64,000 nt of DNA from Apiospora phragmitis (lineage: Eukaryota; Ascomycota; Sordariomycetes; Amphisphaeriales; Apiosporaceae): positions 1,736,001 to 1,800,000 of the forward strand of contig JAQQWL010000015.1 in assembly GCA_038363925.1 (NCBI GenBank), given 5' to 3'. Made by a program: the position numbers and the translations under genes. This document shows positions 1 to 11,565 of this stretch, piece after piece (position 1 is the stretch's first letter; each line of letters starts with the position of its first letter). Below the pieces are notes generated by a model. The model did not search any database. It was not told the DNA's origin and worked only from the letters and a program-made list of their open reading frames with translations.

Positions 1-1
1 A

Positions 2-1931
2 CTTTATACACTTCAGCCTATAGCGTCAGAGAGTGAAGAGTTTTCACCGTTTTCGCCAGCAGAGACATTTCCCAGCTTCCATCCGTCAGTGGTAGAGAGT
101 GCAAAGAGTCCTCCTGAGCACATGCCAGTTCCCGGGCATACGTCGAAGAATGTGACTGGCCAACCCCGGGCAAGACCATGTCTTCAGATAAGTCTAGTCC
201 ATGGTCTTTGCGACATATCCTGGGTAGAAAGTCTCCTTCAGCTGGCCAAGTTGATCAAAAAGCCGAGCGGCTTACTGATACCCCCACCACGAAGTCGAGC
301 CCTATATCCCGTTGGAAGGATCTCGTCAGGAACAGTCCTACATCACCCTTAGCGGCATTGAGGGAGAAAAGACTGTTTCGCGGCTCTGGCCAAGGATCAC
401 CCCATCGAAGCGTCGAATCCAGCGAGACCGTTGGGAAGAAGCCTCCCACGCCAGGATGGAAACAAAAACTTCTCTCCAGGAAGCTGGAAGATCAGAAGAA
501 GCCAGCCATTCTTTCACCTGACAAGAAACTGATGTTCGAGAAGTCTTCCCAACCGAGTTCGAGAGCACCAAAAATATCGCCAGCCAAAGGCAATACTGGT
601 TCGCCAATCAAGGCTGCACCGAATTTGATCAATCGTCCACTCTCCCAGAGATCGAGTTCGCGGCCGGTTGGAGGTGCCGTGAAAGCAATGGCAGCTTTGT
701 TTGACAACGCTTCTGATAAATCACCAGACGGCCCACTGGCTGGTAGATCTCGCAGTGATCTCAGGACTTCTGCTAGTTTTGCATCTGGACTCACCAAGAC
801 GCAGTCACCGACGAAGTCGACGAAATCCGCCGCTGTTCTATCTAATGCCATGCCACAAACTCCTAGCAAGAAATACAACGATGATAATCGCGGTTCTGGC
901 ATGGCTTCTGGCAGGGTTTACCGTACCTCCGTCGGGCGCAGAAAGCAGTCAACAATGGACTCGGGTACCCCAGATACGCCCTCCACGTTCCCTAAAGTTT
1001 CTCTCAGGCCTACCGGCTTCGTATTTTCTGCTGCAAGGAATGAGTCGAAGATTTCGCCTTCCAAAGCTCCTTCTCGAGACCGAGAACTGAGTCGTCCGCC
1101 CTCGCTCGGAACGATGGTGCCCCCCCGTGAAGAGCCTCCCGTGGCCCAGCACTTGAACTTCATACGACGACCTTCTGCGGCATCTTCTCGTAGTCATCTA
1201 AGTGCTCGGCCACTTGGAGATGACGCCGCGATCACACAAGGTAGTCCGCTGCCGAATTCCGGGGGAGTCCACGACCGAAAAGCGGAAACGGCCTGTTGCA
1301 CGCGCAGATACGCAACCTGCAGAGACAGCTGGAGTCGAAGAATGAAGAGGTCCTACAACTTAGACGCCAGCTCGAAACAAGAGACAACATGGACGTCGGT
1401 ACACTGAGTGAGAAACTGCGAGAGGCCAAGCGGGATTGTGCGATGTGGCGTGATCGCGCTGAGGCTGCTGAGAGGAGGATAGCTGTCTTCGAGAAGTTTG
1501 CAGCCAAAGCACGAGCGCTCAGAGGCGGCGTCACTTCTCCTGATCATAGAGATAAAGAAGAGGTCATGACTCAAGAAGATGCTGCTCTGGGTAGCAGGAA
1601 GCTCACGAGACAGACCACTCCGCTAGCCATGTTAAGAAGCGAATCGGATGGAACCACACATACAGAGGGCCAGGAGACTTTCAACGAGAGGCTTCGAAGA
1701 AGTATGGCGCAGGGCACGAGGCCTGCGGAGGACGGTGCGATGAGCTCTCCTTCGGCTGATGAGCCTATAATGGATCTAGACCTGTTGGAATTCCGCGAGG
1801 GCTCAGACTACATGCCCCAGACCTGGCGTGGTAGAGCGTTGTGGATGGCGGCTGAGGAACTACTCAGTAAACAAGATGAGATGGAGGGCAATCCTCAGTA
1901 CCCTACACACAGGCTTTCGGGGTCGGACTGA
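2..1931 (+). CDS. Disordered protein with C-terminal coiled coil, 5'-truncated, two frameshifts
   Basis: I do not recognise this gene. The main reading starts at the ATG at 178 in frame 1 and is rich in Ser, Pro, Arg and Lys, with many SP and TP sites. It then moves to the frame ending at the TGA at 1929-1931. There a coiled coil of about 75 residues begins near 1296 (heptad-like stretches such as LQRQLESKNEEVLQLRRQLE), followed by a short acidic tail. Upstream of 178 a different frame is open from base 2 and is also Ser/Pro/Glu-rich. It joins the ATG-178 frame if one C is added to the CCCC run at 164-167, so the gene probably begins left of the window. The second shift fits one missing base in GGGGG (1261-1265) or AAAA (1278-1281). 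A cytoskeletal, septal or spindle-pole role is possible for such proteins, but nothing here proves it. Confidence 0.72.
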
Positions 1932-3861
1932 TATGATAGGAAATGGCGGTATTTCGCTACCAGGCGAGCCGACTTAATTGGACTATGTTTATACAGCGAG
2001 AGAAGAGGGGTCATGCAGCTTGGCGTATTTGATAGTTGCCGATTAGATGTACTCGCAGCATAATTGCCAATCTTTAGTCCAACTTCAGGTGTTTACGGGT
2101 AGTACGTCGAGCTTCGGTTTGACCAAAGCCTATACATCATGCGTATGAGTCTTGGAAAGTCAACAGGTCGTCGCCCTACAGGGGTAATATCTTGCCAACA
2201 TAGCTACTTAGGTGATCACCAGTCCGGGCCAGGCTAGCCATCACCCTTGTGGCCTTGAGATTTATGTAGTATATGGGTTGCATTGTCAAGATCACCTCTG
2301 AGAAGCCCCCTCCCACGGACACGCGTGAGCGCGGCCGTCCAGCTGTAGCTCTCACTACTGTACACCTATATCAGTAGAACAGCCCTCAATAGGCTCCCCG
2401 GCAGCCTCTTAAGGGTCAGCTCGAATTGAGCAATGGTAGCTCTGGATAAGCCACGGCGCAGATGGTGTTTGCTGGCACTATACTGGGCCCTCAAGGCCAC
2501 CGTCCATTCGATTCCGTAATGTGTCAAAAATGATTTCGGCTCAGCGTCCTTGGTTCATTGGCTTACTAAAAGCAACACCGGAAGCACGTAAACGCCCAGA
2601 GTGATTCCAAAATGCTTCTAGTGTTGTTCCTTCAGCATTCTTCACCTCTTCTTTAGCTGGATTGATGACTGCTGCAAGCTACATATGTTAGCCCCCTACT
2701 ACTTACTTCACCGCAGGATTGGGTGTGGGAACGAACAGTCAGACAGCTTTGAAGAAGGGGTTGGATCGGTCCTAAATCCGGCACGACTGTGCCTACATAA
2801 GCATGCGTGCGTAGCACTGGCAAGACCCTGGATTTTCTGGATGGGCAATCGCGGGGTGTCAGCTTTTGAGAGAGAAATGGCCAACGCATGTATATTATTG
2901 ATATCCGCAATATCCAATGTCAAGGGCGTAGGTCTTTGCTACTGGATAAGTCGCATCGCTCGTATCCAAGGACGTTTCAGCCAGACGAACTTATGGCTGC
3001 ATTGGTCCCGTTGAGACGGACAACGCAGCATAACGAACGAACTGGACGTTTATCGTAGATCAGCTCAAATCAACAGGCAAGCTTAAGCAAGCAAGCAAGC
3101 TCGGACCCGACAACTGACCCCTCATTCCGAGAGAGGATGTGGGGGTGCCGGCCAGTTGTCGCATTTACAAATCGCATTAACGGGATTATGGAAGCACTTA
3201 TTAATCAAGCTGCATGACCCAAACCGTCCATCTCCTAATCTGCACGCGGGTGCTGCAGCGGTAAGTTAACCGAATAGTAGTAGGGCATGCCTTCTGGACA
3301 TGTGGAATTATGGTAAGCGTAATATAGGCTATGGCCTCATAAACAGAACCACACTTGAAGACAGCGTGGTCCGAAAGGACATGACATAGGTTGCTGTGTA
3401 CGTGTAAATCCGGTTGCTCCGATAAACCGATATGGCCTCATGGCTTACACACCAGTAGCTTTAGACTATAGAACCGTCATGCTGCTAATCCGTCCAGCTT
3501 GCTTGCATAATCCAAAAGTAAGCAAGCCGAATTGCGGGACGCCTGAAATCCTCCGAGTGGAGCCTATAGACCCCCAGCGATTCAGGAACCCTCAATTATA
3601 TTCCCGTTCCATCCTCTTCTATCGCTCGCATTGCCATACTTACGCGGCCCGTAATCGTTGCTGTAGTAGTGCCATAGTGTCAGCCCCCGTGCATACTTCC
3701 TAAACATACCTCCAGTTCAAGCTATCAGTGTCGTTGTCCACCCCCAGCTGCATTACCACCAGCTCGCTTTATCCACTACCTGGCTTGTTGCTCGTGTCGT
3801 TCCAGTAGTCTAGAATCGTCTCCGCCGTCCAGTCTATCCGTGTAAAATAAATACCTTCGCG
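1932..3861. other. Intergenic, no gene seen; includes nitroreductase promoter
   Basis: Only short overlapping ORFs occur on both strands, with no recognisable domain. There is a small (CAAG)n stretch near 3079-3099. The last 150 bases are pyrimidine-rich on the + strand and probably form the promoter and 5' UTR of the nitroreductase gene. Confidence 0.6.
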
Positions 3862-4884
3862 ATGCGCCCCCAACTCCTCGCTGTCACTTCTTCCCTTGTC
3901 CGATCCACTGCAGCTCGCCTATTTCCCCCATCATCTTCTCTCGTACTTCCCGGTCTCATCCTCGGACACCATCCCTTCGCCGTAAAAGCCCAACCGCAAT
4001 ACCAACAGCAAGTCCTCTACACCTCGCAAACCGCCAACATGTCTGCCACCCCCATCAGCGCCAACTCGGTCCTGGACCTGATCAAGAACCGCCGCACCTA
4101 CTACCCCCTGTCCAAGGACCTGCCCGTCAGTAAGGAGTGCGTCGCCGAGATCGTCAAGGAGGCCGTCCTGCACACCCCGTCCTCCTTCAACGCCCAGTCC
4201 AACCGCGTCGTCGTCCTCTTCGGCGCCGACCACGAGAAGCTCTGGGACATCGCCACCGAGATCCTCAAGGCCATCGTCCCCGCCGATGCCTTCCAGGCCA
4301 CCGCCGACAAGATGAACATGTTCAAGGGCGCTGCCGGTACTGTACGTTTTTCTATCTCCCTCCTCTCTTCTCCTGTCTTGCCTTTCCCACCCCCCTCTCC
4401 CCCGCCTTGGGAGTTTGGAAGGGGGGGTCCAAGCAAAACCCCACTACATGCTACCCCTCCATCTTGGGTTACCCCTGTCTACCACGCTACATGCCACCAT
4501 CGCTCACCCCTCCTGTAAACAATTGGCTGTTCTTTATTAACACGTATTCCTTCCCAACAACAGGTCCTCTTCTTCGAGGATGAGAAGACGGTCCAGAAGC
4601 AGCAGGCCGACTACCCCATGTACGCCGACAAGTTCCCCGGCTGGGCGACGCAGTCGGACGCGATGCTCCAGTTTGTCATCTGGACCGCGCTCGAGGCCGA
4701 GGGCGCCGTCGGCGCCAACCTGCAGCACTACAACCCCCTCATCAACGAGAAGGTCGCGGCCGAGTGGAAGATCCCCTCGGACTGGAAGCTCAACGCCCAG
4801 CTCGTCTTCGGCGGCAAGACCGGCGAGGCCGGCCCCAAGGACCAGATCCCCGTCGAGGAGCGCGTCAAGGTCTTCGGTGCTTAA
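3862..4884 (+). CDS. Nitroreductase family protein (Frm2/Hbn1-like), two exons
   Basis: Exon 1 is 3862-4341 and exon 2 is 4564-4884, giving 266 aa. The intron (222 bp) starts GTACGT and ends AACAACAG, and the joined frame is continuous. The protein matches the short FMN-dependent nitroreductase-like family of fungi, which reduces nitroaromatic or quinone-type substrates with NAD(P)H. Visible signatures are the early helix with NRRTYYPL, the SSFNAQSNRVVVLFG block that contacts FMN, and GAVGANLQHYNP in the second half. A second in-frame ATG at 4039 begins MSATPISANS, where family members usually start. The 59 residues before it are rich in Arg, Ser and Leu with almost no acid, like a mitochondrial presequence. 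Strong C/G bias at third positions suggests good expression. Family assignment is firm; substrate and location are inference. Confidence 0.9.
4342..4563 (+). other. Intron of nitroreductase gene
   Basis: This 222 bp intron is long for the window, where other introns are 50-110 bp. It has a GTACGT donor and a CAG acceptor, and holds C-rich and G-rich runs near 4390-4430. Its frame shifts and stop codons are incompatible with coding use. Confidence 0.85.
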
Positions 4885-6180
4885 ACGTTTTTCGGGCACA
4901 TCTGACTGTGTGACGGAAAGTGATGATTGCATGGGATTATAAAAATATTGGAGTTCATAGCGATTCAAACTTATGATATGACATGATGATGTCTGTGTTT
5001 TAGAAGAAGATATATCGTATAGAGATCAATTTAAGCGCAGACAGGCCTTGAGGAGTGGTGGTTGCCTCTAGAAATAGACAAATCACGACTCCCTCGATCT
5101 GATGCCGCAATTAGATCAATCCGAATCTGAAGACAAAATCAAGTATTTACCGTGATGTGAGATTCTCTTCTCGTGTCGTATCCTCCGGACTCGTAACACA
5201 TCGAGCGTCTTCAAATCTGTTGAAGTATCTAGCCAGGTAGGTAGACACGGTAGTGTAAGGTGACTTGGGCAAGTGAGACTGGACGTCAACTTAAAGCTGG
5301 CCCTTGTTTGTTCGATTGGCTCTAAAAGGTTAGTTGCATGAGGTACGCTGCGTTCGTTCCCAAAAAGCAATGCATGACAGGCAGTCAGCTCGTGTGACGG
5401 CTTGATGACGATGCCCCCCGTCTCCAACCTTTTGTATGCATTTCCCATCGCGTGCCGAGCAATACGTAAGAAGGCGACAGAAAGCCGCCTAACCTAGTAC
5501 TGTAGGTGTTATTACCTAGGCGTGTAGTATAGGTAGCCAGTCTGAACCTGCAATTTATGAGAGTAAAAGTTGTGTCTTAGGTAGAACGGAGCCGAGGAGG
5601 CAGGACGACATTGTTATGCTTTGCAATACTACCAATGGCTGCATCTGCGGATTTGGACGTGACGTGGTAAACTTGAGTATTGGCTGTGTTCACTTATGAC
5701 TTAAGTTCTTAAGCCTGTAATCTCAGAAATTCGAGGGTATTGGATAATCAATCAACCAAGAGGTGGTTGCAGAGACCCCCTTTTTTGCTTGCTTAATTCT
5801 CATCATGTACACAATTGCTGTTAATTTTAATACGCAGTGAACGCGTGCCGTGTGCTGATACTCCTGGAGCAATGCAATGCTACCTCTGACACTTAATTCG
5901 TGCAGCCCGAATAGACGGCTCTTCTGATATTTCCCCCGGTTGTGTGTGTATAGCTTTGAAGCTATCGTAAACACGCAGACACTCCTTAATCTGCATGGTA
6001 TGAGGAGGCCCTTTACTTCTGCTGATGCACTTAAGCAATCCCTTGGCCCCCTCCCATAGTAAAGTCCTCCTTGAAAGCATCTCCAGTTGAAGCCTAGAAG
6101 TTATCCAATAAAAGTTGGGTATTAGTATCATGTGAGCGGCGAATATCCCAATGGCGTGTCTGTAGTCGAGCTCAAATATA
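4885..6180. other. Intergenic, 3' flanks of convergent genes
   Basis: This lies between the nitroreductase stop and the stop of the minus-strand phosphoesterase gene, so the two genes converge. It is AT-richer than the genes, with many stops in all frames. Short TAGGTA words occur (5233-5243, 5512-5540). No gene seen. Confidence 0.6.
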
Positions 6181-8098
6181 TTAACTTGATGCTGGAGGTG
6201 TGTCTGCCCATTCCGTGCTAGGCGCCATCAGGTTCCCCCCTTGGAAGATCACCTGCCGGTCGACTTGTTTCTCGGTCTCGTTATACTCCAATCGTTTATA
6301 CGTCACGATGCTCCCTTCGTTCATGTCAAAGTCGAAGAAGCGCACACGGCGGATGTAGTTGTCGTAGCCACCGTATCCCCCAAACCCAGTACCGCCGCCG
6401 TAGCACATCCACAACTTGGGGTTGAGGTTCTCATCCGCCGACAGGGTACAATAGTCGTTTGCGTGGTCACTGGATTATTGTGTCAGCTACCCATAATACA
6501 GACTTTCGCCCATTTCATTATGATTCCTGTTACGGGAAAAGGGATATACTTACTGCCCGCAGCTCACCATGACGACACCTTGCTCAACCAGGGCGTCGCG
6601 GAACCCTGAGTTGTACACGGGTGCCGTCACGCCTTCCCTCCACTCGCCAAGCCGGTAAGCTTCCACATCCCGGTACTCCGGTAGGGGAATGTGGATAAAG
6701 GCGGCGTTCATATGGATTCCGCTGTACTCCTTATGCTTCTTCTTCAAGCTTGAAGATGTCTGTTTAAACCAATCGATCTGGTTCTTCTTGATCCAATCAT
6801 AGCCTTGCCACTGCCGCTCGTCTGGCGAATATGAGTGCGAGTCCAAAAGCCACAGGGTCAATGCCGAGTGCTTCGAGCCTCCCCGAGCAAGGACTTCGAC
6901 ATAATAGTTCCCTATGCCATCAATATCATCCGGTCCTGCCCGGGATAGGGAGTATGGTAGGGACTCTACTAGTGCCATCTGGCCTCTTCGATTCAGAGCT
7001 CCTTCATCGTCGTGATTGCCGAAAATAGAGACGTAAGGGATCTTGCGTTTGATTAGGGGTTGGGCATACTTGAAAATCGCCTATTGAGAGTTAGCAGCAG
7101 CTCATACGGAGGATTGTATTGCAGTCATACCGATGTCGCATCCGGGGCTGTGTCTCCATTGACTTGGTCCCCACTCAAGACAACCAGGTCGGGCTTCTCC
7201 TCGTCCAGCAACTTGATGACAAAATCCATGGTCCTCGGATCTGCCATGCACTTCCCTCCGTTGTACTCGTCGGGCACGGGATCGCGACATGCGCCAGTAC
7301 CAGTACTGAGGTGCAGGTCCGCCAGTTGCATGATCTTGAACCTGCCGCTGTCTTTAACTCGCGGCTGCGGTCGCGCCGGCTCGATATGTTTGCCCCTTCG
7401 CACGGTGATGTGCGCCGCCGGAATCGACGCATCCGAATCTAACAGCAAGGGCAAGCCCGTAATATCCCATCCCTCTCGCGCATCGACGGCATCGTCGCCA
7501 AAGAGGACGTCCACGGCCGTGACGGCTTTCTTAGAGTCGCTCGCGTGCGCCTTGGACGACCTCTGGATCCACAGGCCGGCCGGCCGCTTCTCCCACTTCA
7601 CGTCGGCCTGGCCCTTGGCGCTGCCCGAGGGGTCGAGGCGGCCGACCGTCACGTCCATGACGACCTGGTCGCCGGGCACCAGCTCCTCCTCCTTCTTGCG
7701 CCGGATGTGGACGTAGGCGCTCGTGACCCACCCTTTGCCCAGATAGAGGTCCTTCTCGATGCGGTGCCACAGGTCCTTGTCGAGCTTGCACGAGGAGAAC
7801 AGGTTGACCGACGAGCAGGTGGTGATGGTGACGTCGGTGACCACCAGCCCCGGGTGGTGCTGGGGCATGTATTCGTGGATCGCATTGGGGAGGACGCGGA
7901 AGTTGCGGTCGATGAAGAAGACGACGAGGAAGGTGAAGAGCGCAGCGGCCGAGAGCTGGCTGATGGTACGAACCTAATGCGATGAGGTCTCGTGGTCAGC
8001 GTCGTGTAATGGGACTTTTTTTTTTGCCTTGAACTTCAATGGTCGCAGTTAAAGAGGGGAAAGAAAAGGACATCGCTACTCACTATTCGGCGCGTCAT
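6181..8098 (-). CDS. DCR2-like calcineurin-type metallophosphoesterase, membrane anchored, four exons
   Basis: Exons on the minus strand are 8098-8084, 7973-7131, 7080-6554 and 6469-6181, giving 557 aa, close to the 578 aa of yeast Dcr2. Donors are GTGAGT, GTATGA and GTAAGT; acceptors are TAG, TAG and CAG. A 15-base first exon is needed to supply the start codon. Residues 12-27 form one hydrophobic segment (ALFTFLVVFFI), likely a signal anchor. The metallophosphatase motifs appear in order: ADLH at about 223-226, GDQVNG at 273-278, GNHD at 307-310, then IHIPLPEY, and GHDHAND created by the third splice. The dinuclear metal site is therefore complete. Yeast Dcr2 acts in cell-cycle start and dephosphorylates Ire1; a similar role here is inference. 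Another purple-acid-type phosphoesterase is the main alternative. Confidence 0.9.
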
Positions 8099-9723
8099 GG
8101 CTACTTCGTAGCTTGGAAGCGCGTGGCCGATGAGATCAAGTCACCGACCAAGGGCGTTGAGCTATCGCAAAGCGATCCGGGATCAGCACCTTGCGGGCAG
8201 GGCAGCTAGCGAGAGCGTGGTGACGGAATGCGGAGTTGTCGTCCGATTTGGCGTCCTATGCAGCATCTTCAACCCAGGAGCAGGGTACTTAGAAGGAAGT
8301 CGAGCTCGAATGCCTGGGCCAGTCGGGTGTCGTTCAAAATAAAAAGGGTTAAGCAATTATAAACTTGGTATCGTTTGTATTGTAAGGTAGTTTGGTGGTG
8401 GAAATAGGAGAATGCCGCGTGGGCGAACAAGAATTGCTTTCGACAATGCAGCATGTGGAAACTTCTTGGAGAGATCCCTGGATCCCTGGCAGCTCCAGCG
8501 CGGACGGGACAGACAGGCCAGACAGCTCCGACTGACTGACTGACTGACTGCTGATCCGGGGTACCAATCGTAGCCGCCAAGCGGGAGTTAACCTTCGTTG
8601 GACCTAGTGTGCCATCCCAAAGCAACATCACCTGCGGTGCAACATGCAACAGCGCACTTGCTCTGTGGCATTGCCGCATAAAATGACTGCCAAGGTCGTT
8701 TGGTTGATTTAAAAAGAAGTTTCAAAGAGGGAGTCTCGCAAATGCGAAATCTGAAAGGACCGTCTTGCTTGCCGTGAAAGGAACAGCTGAGTGCTATGTA
8801 TTCAAGATATGCCAAGTATATCCTATCCTACCTGTACTGTGTAAGGCGGGGGCGGCTGTTGCTGCAGGTGATGATGTTTTGATGTCGGCCTTCCATCATA
8901 CATAAGCCTAATACACTGCGTGCAGTTACGTCTGCCCCTCAACACAACGCATCGTATTCAAGGTTGGCCGTATAGACTGAAGCGCCCTCGCGTTTTCACC
9001 GCACCCGCAGCATTATCTATGCATATTTTTATTCAGATCTAAGAGCCGTCTTACGTGCAGTATGGACGATTTGGGTGGTTGGGGTGGATCGTGTAATCTG
9101 CAAGTCAACTGGCTGTGCTCGGCCGAGATAAAAGCCCCCTACAATAAAGACTGTCAGCCTATCTTATCCCCATTCCGAGCCCGAGAGGCATGCCTTGTAG
9201 TAATTATGGTGGTGGCCTAAGTTGGATCAAATCCGCCAGGCTGACACACAGAAGGTCGGAGCCGAGGCCGAGGCCGAGTCAGGGTGGAAGTGCCGAGTTT
9301 CAATAGAGCCCCGACCAACCTCCGATTCCAAATACTACATACAGTAGGTATATACATTACTCCTCCGTACATCACATTCATTCATCGTTCCCCAAAGGCG
9401 CTTTCTTCCATCAAATTATTTCTTTTTAAATGCCATGAATTGCTATATATACACTATAGCATGTCTATTATATACAGATGGTGTAATCAATTCGCCAGCC
9501 TGAGAGCAAGGTCGTGTCGTCTTTTTAACCCACTCGATGCAATGCCGTAATATGCCCCCGGACCAAGCGCCTCGAAATTCCCAGAATGTCGTCCCAGCTT
9601 GCGCAAACGCTGTGCATGTCTACTATTTAAATCACCAAGATCACCAGTCTCCTGAGGTGCGCCATTGCGTATCCATCCTTCTGCCATGGCCTTGATAAGA
9701 TGAGATCAGCAGCGCCGTTCCGA
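8099..9723. other. Intergenic, no gene seen
   Basis: This is upstream of the phosphoesterase and downstream of the flavin reductase (both minus strand). It contains a (GACT)n microsatellite at 8530-8550 and a short GCCGAG repeat near 9258-9277. No ORF with recognisable protein features. Confidence 0.6.
8530..8550. repeat. (GACT)5 microsatellite
   Basis: Five tandem GACT units are visible directly in the sequence, in a gene-free stretch. Confidence 0.9.
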
Positions 9724-11565
9724 CTACCACGTTTCGGCAATGTACTGGCCGGCCTCCTTCTTGAGGTCCCAGAAGCGCTGGGCTTCCTCCTTCTCCAGGT
9801 TCCCTTTCTGCATGGTCACCTGGACCAGAGCCTCTTCGACCCCCTCGCCCATACCTTTGGAGCTTCCGCAAACGAAACAGCGCCCGTCGACTGAGTTGAT
9901 AACATACCAGACAAGGTCGGCCTGGTTAAGGACCTCCTCCTGGACGTATCGTCCCTCGCCACTACGGCTCTCTACAATGCGCTTGACATCACTCTCGTGG
10001 ACGCCCCATTCACCACTGTAAATTTCATCCACCAGAGAGTCGCGGATACCTTGAAGGACCCATACTTTGTTTGCACAGCTGGCATTCTTCAGTCGCCGTT
10101 GCACAAAGCCACGGAAAGGGGCGATGCCGACGCCGGCTCCTATGAGGAGCATGGGACCATCCGATATGAATTGCTTGGCTAGGGGATTCGCCATGAGCCC
10201 CTTGAACATGGGGATATAGAGCTGCGGCGCAGCTTCACCACTTTGCTGCAGTGCGGTGAATTTCCGCGACTGGCGCTCGAAAAACCCTGAGCCCACGCCA
10301 GTGCGGCAGCCCTTTTTCCAGTCGGTCGTTTCGTGGACTGTTACTGCAATCTCGATAAGGCGGTGCTGCTTGCCGTCACGGATCTCGAAGTTCTCGTGGG
10401 GATCGTTAGACAGCGAGTAAAAACGTGGCATCAAAGGTTGAAGCACGGACACCAATGAGTCCAGCGGGGGCTTGGCCGACGGGAATGCATGAAGAATTTG
10501 GGACACGGAAATATGAGGCCCAGTGCGGAGGTCGCAGAAGGCACCCTGACCTTCACCAGAACAGAGGAACATCAGCACCTTCTTCTCGTTGGGGTCATCT
10601 GCATACTCGGCCAATACTCGCAGCAAAGACTTGGTAGGTGCGTACGACTGGATATCGGAGCACCAAGTGAGTAGGTCTCGGCGAGTAGTGACCAGCTCAC
10701 GAGCCTGATCGTCACCCCAAACGGTAGGCCATCGTCCCTTGGTAGTCTTTAGCAGGACCGGGTGGTCTCTCAGGAAGCGGGGGATTGACAAAATGTCGAG
10801 GACCTCCTCTACCATCTCGGTATCATTGGGAGCAGAGACGCCAATTGCACCTCCAACCTTGAACTCCAGACCGCCCTCATCAGGATAGTCGGTTATATCG
10901 AGGTCGAAGTGATAGGTCCGCTTCTCAGCACCAGGCCTTGTCAGCTCTCGGGTGCTGTGAATCTTGGCGGGAAAGACGTGGTAGGGTGGGTGGGGTTGAA
11001 CAAAAGACGGAGGTTGAATTGAAGTGTCAAGGTCGTCGAGACTAAGCTTCTGGGTAACTTGGCGCGCAACACTGCTAACCTCACTTCCTAGCGAGATGGC
11101 TGAATCGGTAGGTGAAGGGGTGGTAGAAGTCCGTCGCATCCGTTGCAAAAACGCCGTCTGTTCTGGTAACTCGGCAACGTTGGACAATACTTTGGGTATA
11201 TCGCCGATCTTCAGGCTTAGGGACCGAAAGGCATCGTTGTCTGGGAGTGTGATGTCTTCGTACTCGAGACCGTCGTCCTTCTTCTTGTTCAATTTCATGC
11301 AGCAGCCGCCACCGCAGCAACGGCTGATCAGCTCAGTAGTCGTCTCGCCGGTGATTCGCTGGATGTCCGCTGCGCTCTGGGCAATGAGCCTTGTGGAAGC
11401 CCGCCGCCGACGTGGGGGTTCTGGCTGTGGTACAGGCTCCTCTTGATCCTCGGATGCAGAATCCTCTGAGTATGTGAGTGAGGGGGCAATGGACGGCACA
11501 CGAGGCTCGCATGGAATGCTGTCTTGCGCGTTGCTAACCAGCAACCGGTCCATAGGGGCTGCCAT
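9724..11565 (-). CDS. FAD/NADPH oxidoreductase, CPR/sulfite-reductase type, no FMN domain
   Basis: This is a single exon of 613 aa. The C-terminal 420 residues match the ferredoxin-NADP reductase half of cytochrome P450 reductase and sulfite reductase flavoproteins. RFYS (381-384) binds FAD, RTGVGSG (411-417) lies at the FAD pyrophosphate, GAGVGIAPF (476-484) and VCGSSKGMGEGVEEAL (565-580) bind NADPH, and the chain ends in Trp as in CPR. The usual N-terminal FMN flavodoxin domain is absent. In its place are about 190 low-complexity residues with SP/TP sites and a conspicuous Cys motif RCCGGGCC (82-89), possibly lipidated or metal-binding. Electrons would go from NADPH to FAD and then to an unknown acceptor. 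The DFLYRDE-like block is diverged (GIRDSLVDEIYSGEW). The frame is intact with no introns. The class is secure; the biological partner is unknown. Confidence 0.86.
   Translation of the reverse strand: MAAPMDRLLVSNAQDSIPCEPRVPSIAPSLTYSEDSASEDQEEPVPQPEPPRRRRASTRLIAQSAADIQRITGETTTELISRCCGGGCCMKLNKKKDDGLEYEDITLPDNDAFRSLSLKIGDIPKVLSNVAELPEQTAFLQRMRRTSTTPSPTDSAISLGSEVSSVARQVTQKLSLDDLDTSIQPPSFVQPHPPYHVFPAKIHSTRELTRPGAEKRTYHFDLDITDYPDEGGLEFKVGGAIGVSAPNDTEMVEEVLDILSIPRFLRDHPVLLKTTKGRWPTVWGDDQARELVTTRRDLLTWCSDIQSYAPTKSLLRVLAEYADDPNEKKVLMFLCSGEGQGAFCDLRTGPHISVSQILHAFPSAKPPLDSLVSVLQPLMPRFYSLSNDPHENFEIRDGKQHRLIEIAVTVHETTDWKKGCRTGVGSGFFERQSRKFTALQQSGEAAPQLYIPMFKGLMANPLAKQFISDGPMLLIGAGVGIAPFRGFVQRRLKNASCANKVWVLQGIRDSLVDEIYSGEWGVHESDVKRIVESRSGEGRYVQEEVLNQADLVWYVINSVDGRCFVCGSSKGMGEGVEEALVQVTMQKGNLEKEEAQRFWDLKKEAGQYIAETW

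Noticed and set aside
1241..1307. Possible 67-base intron joining the two parts of the left-edge gene
   Set aside because: GTAGTC...GCGCAG removal leaves the wrong frame for the coiled coil; a single missing base fits better.
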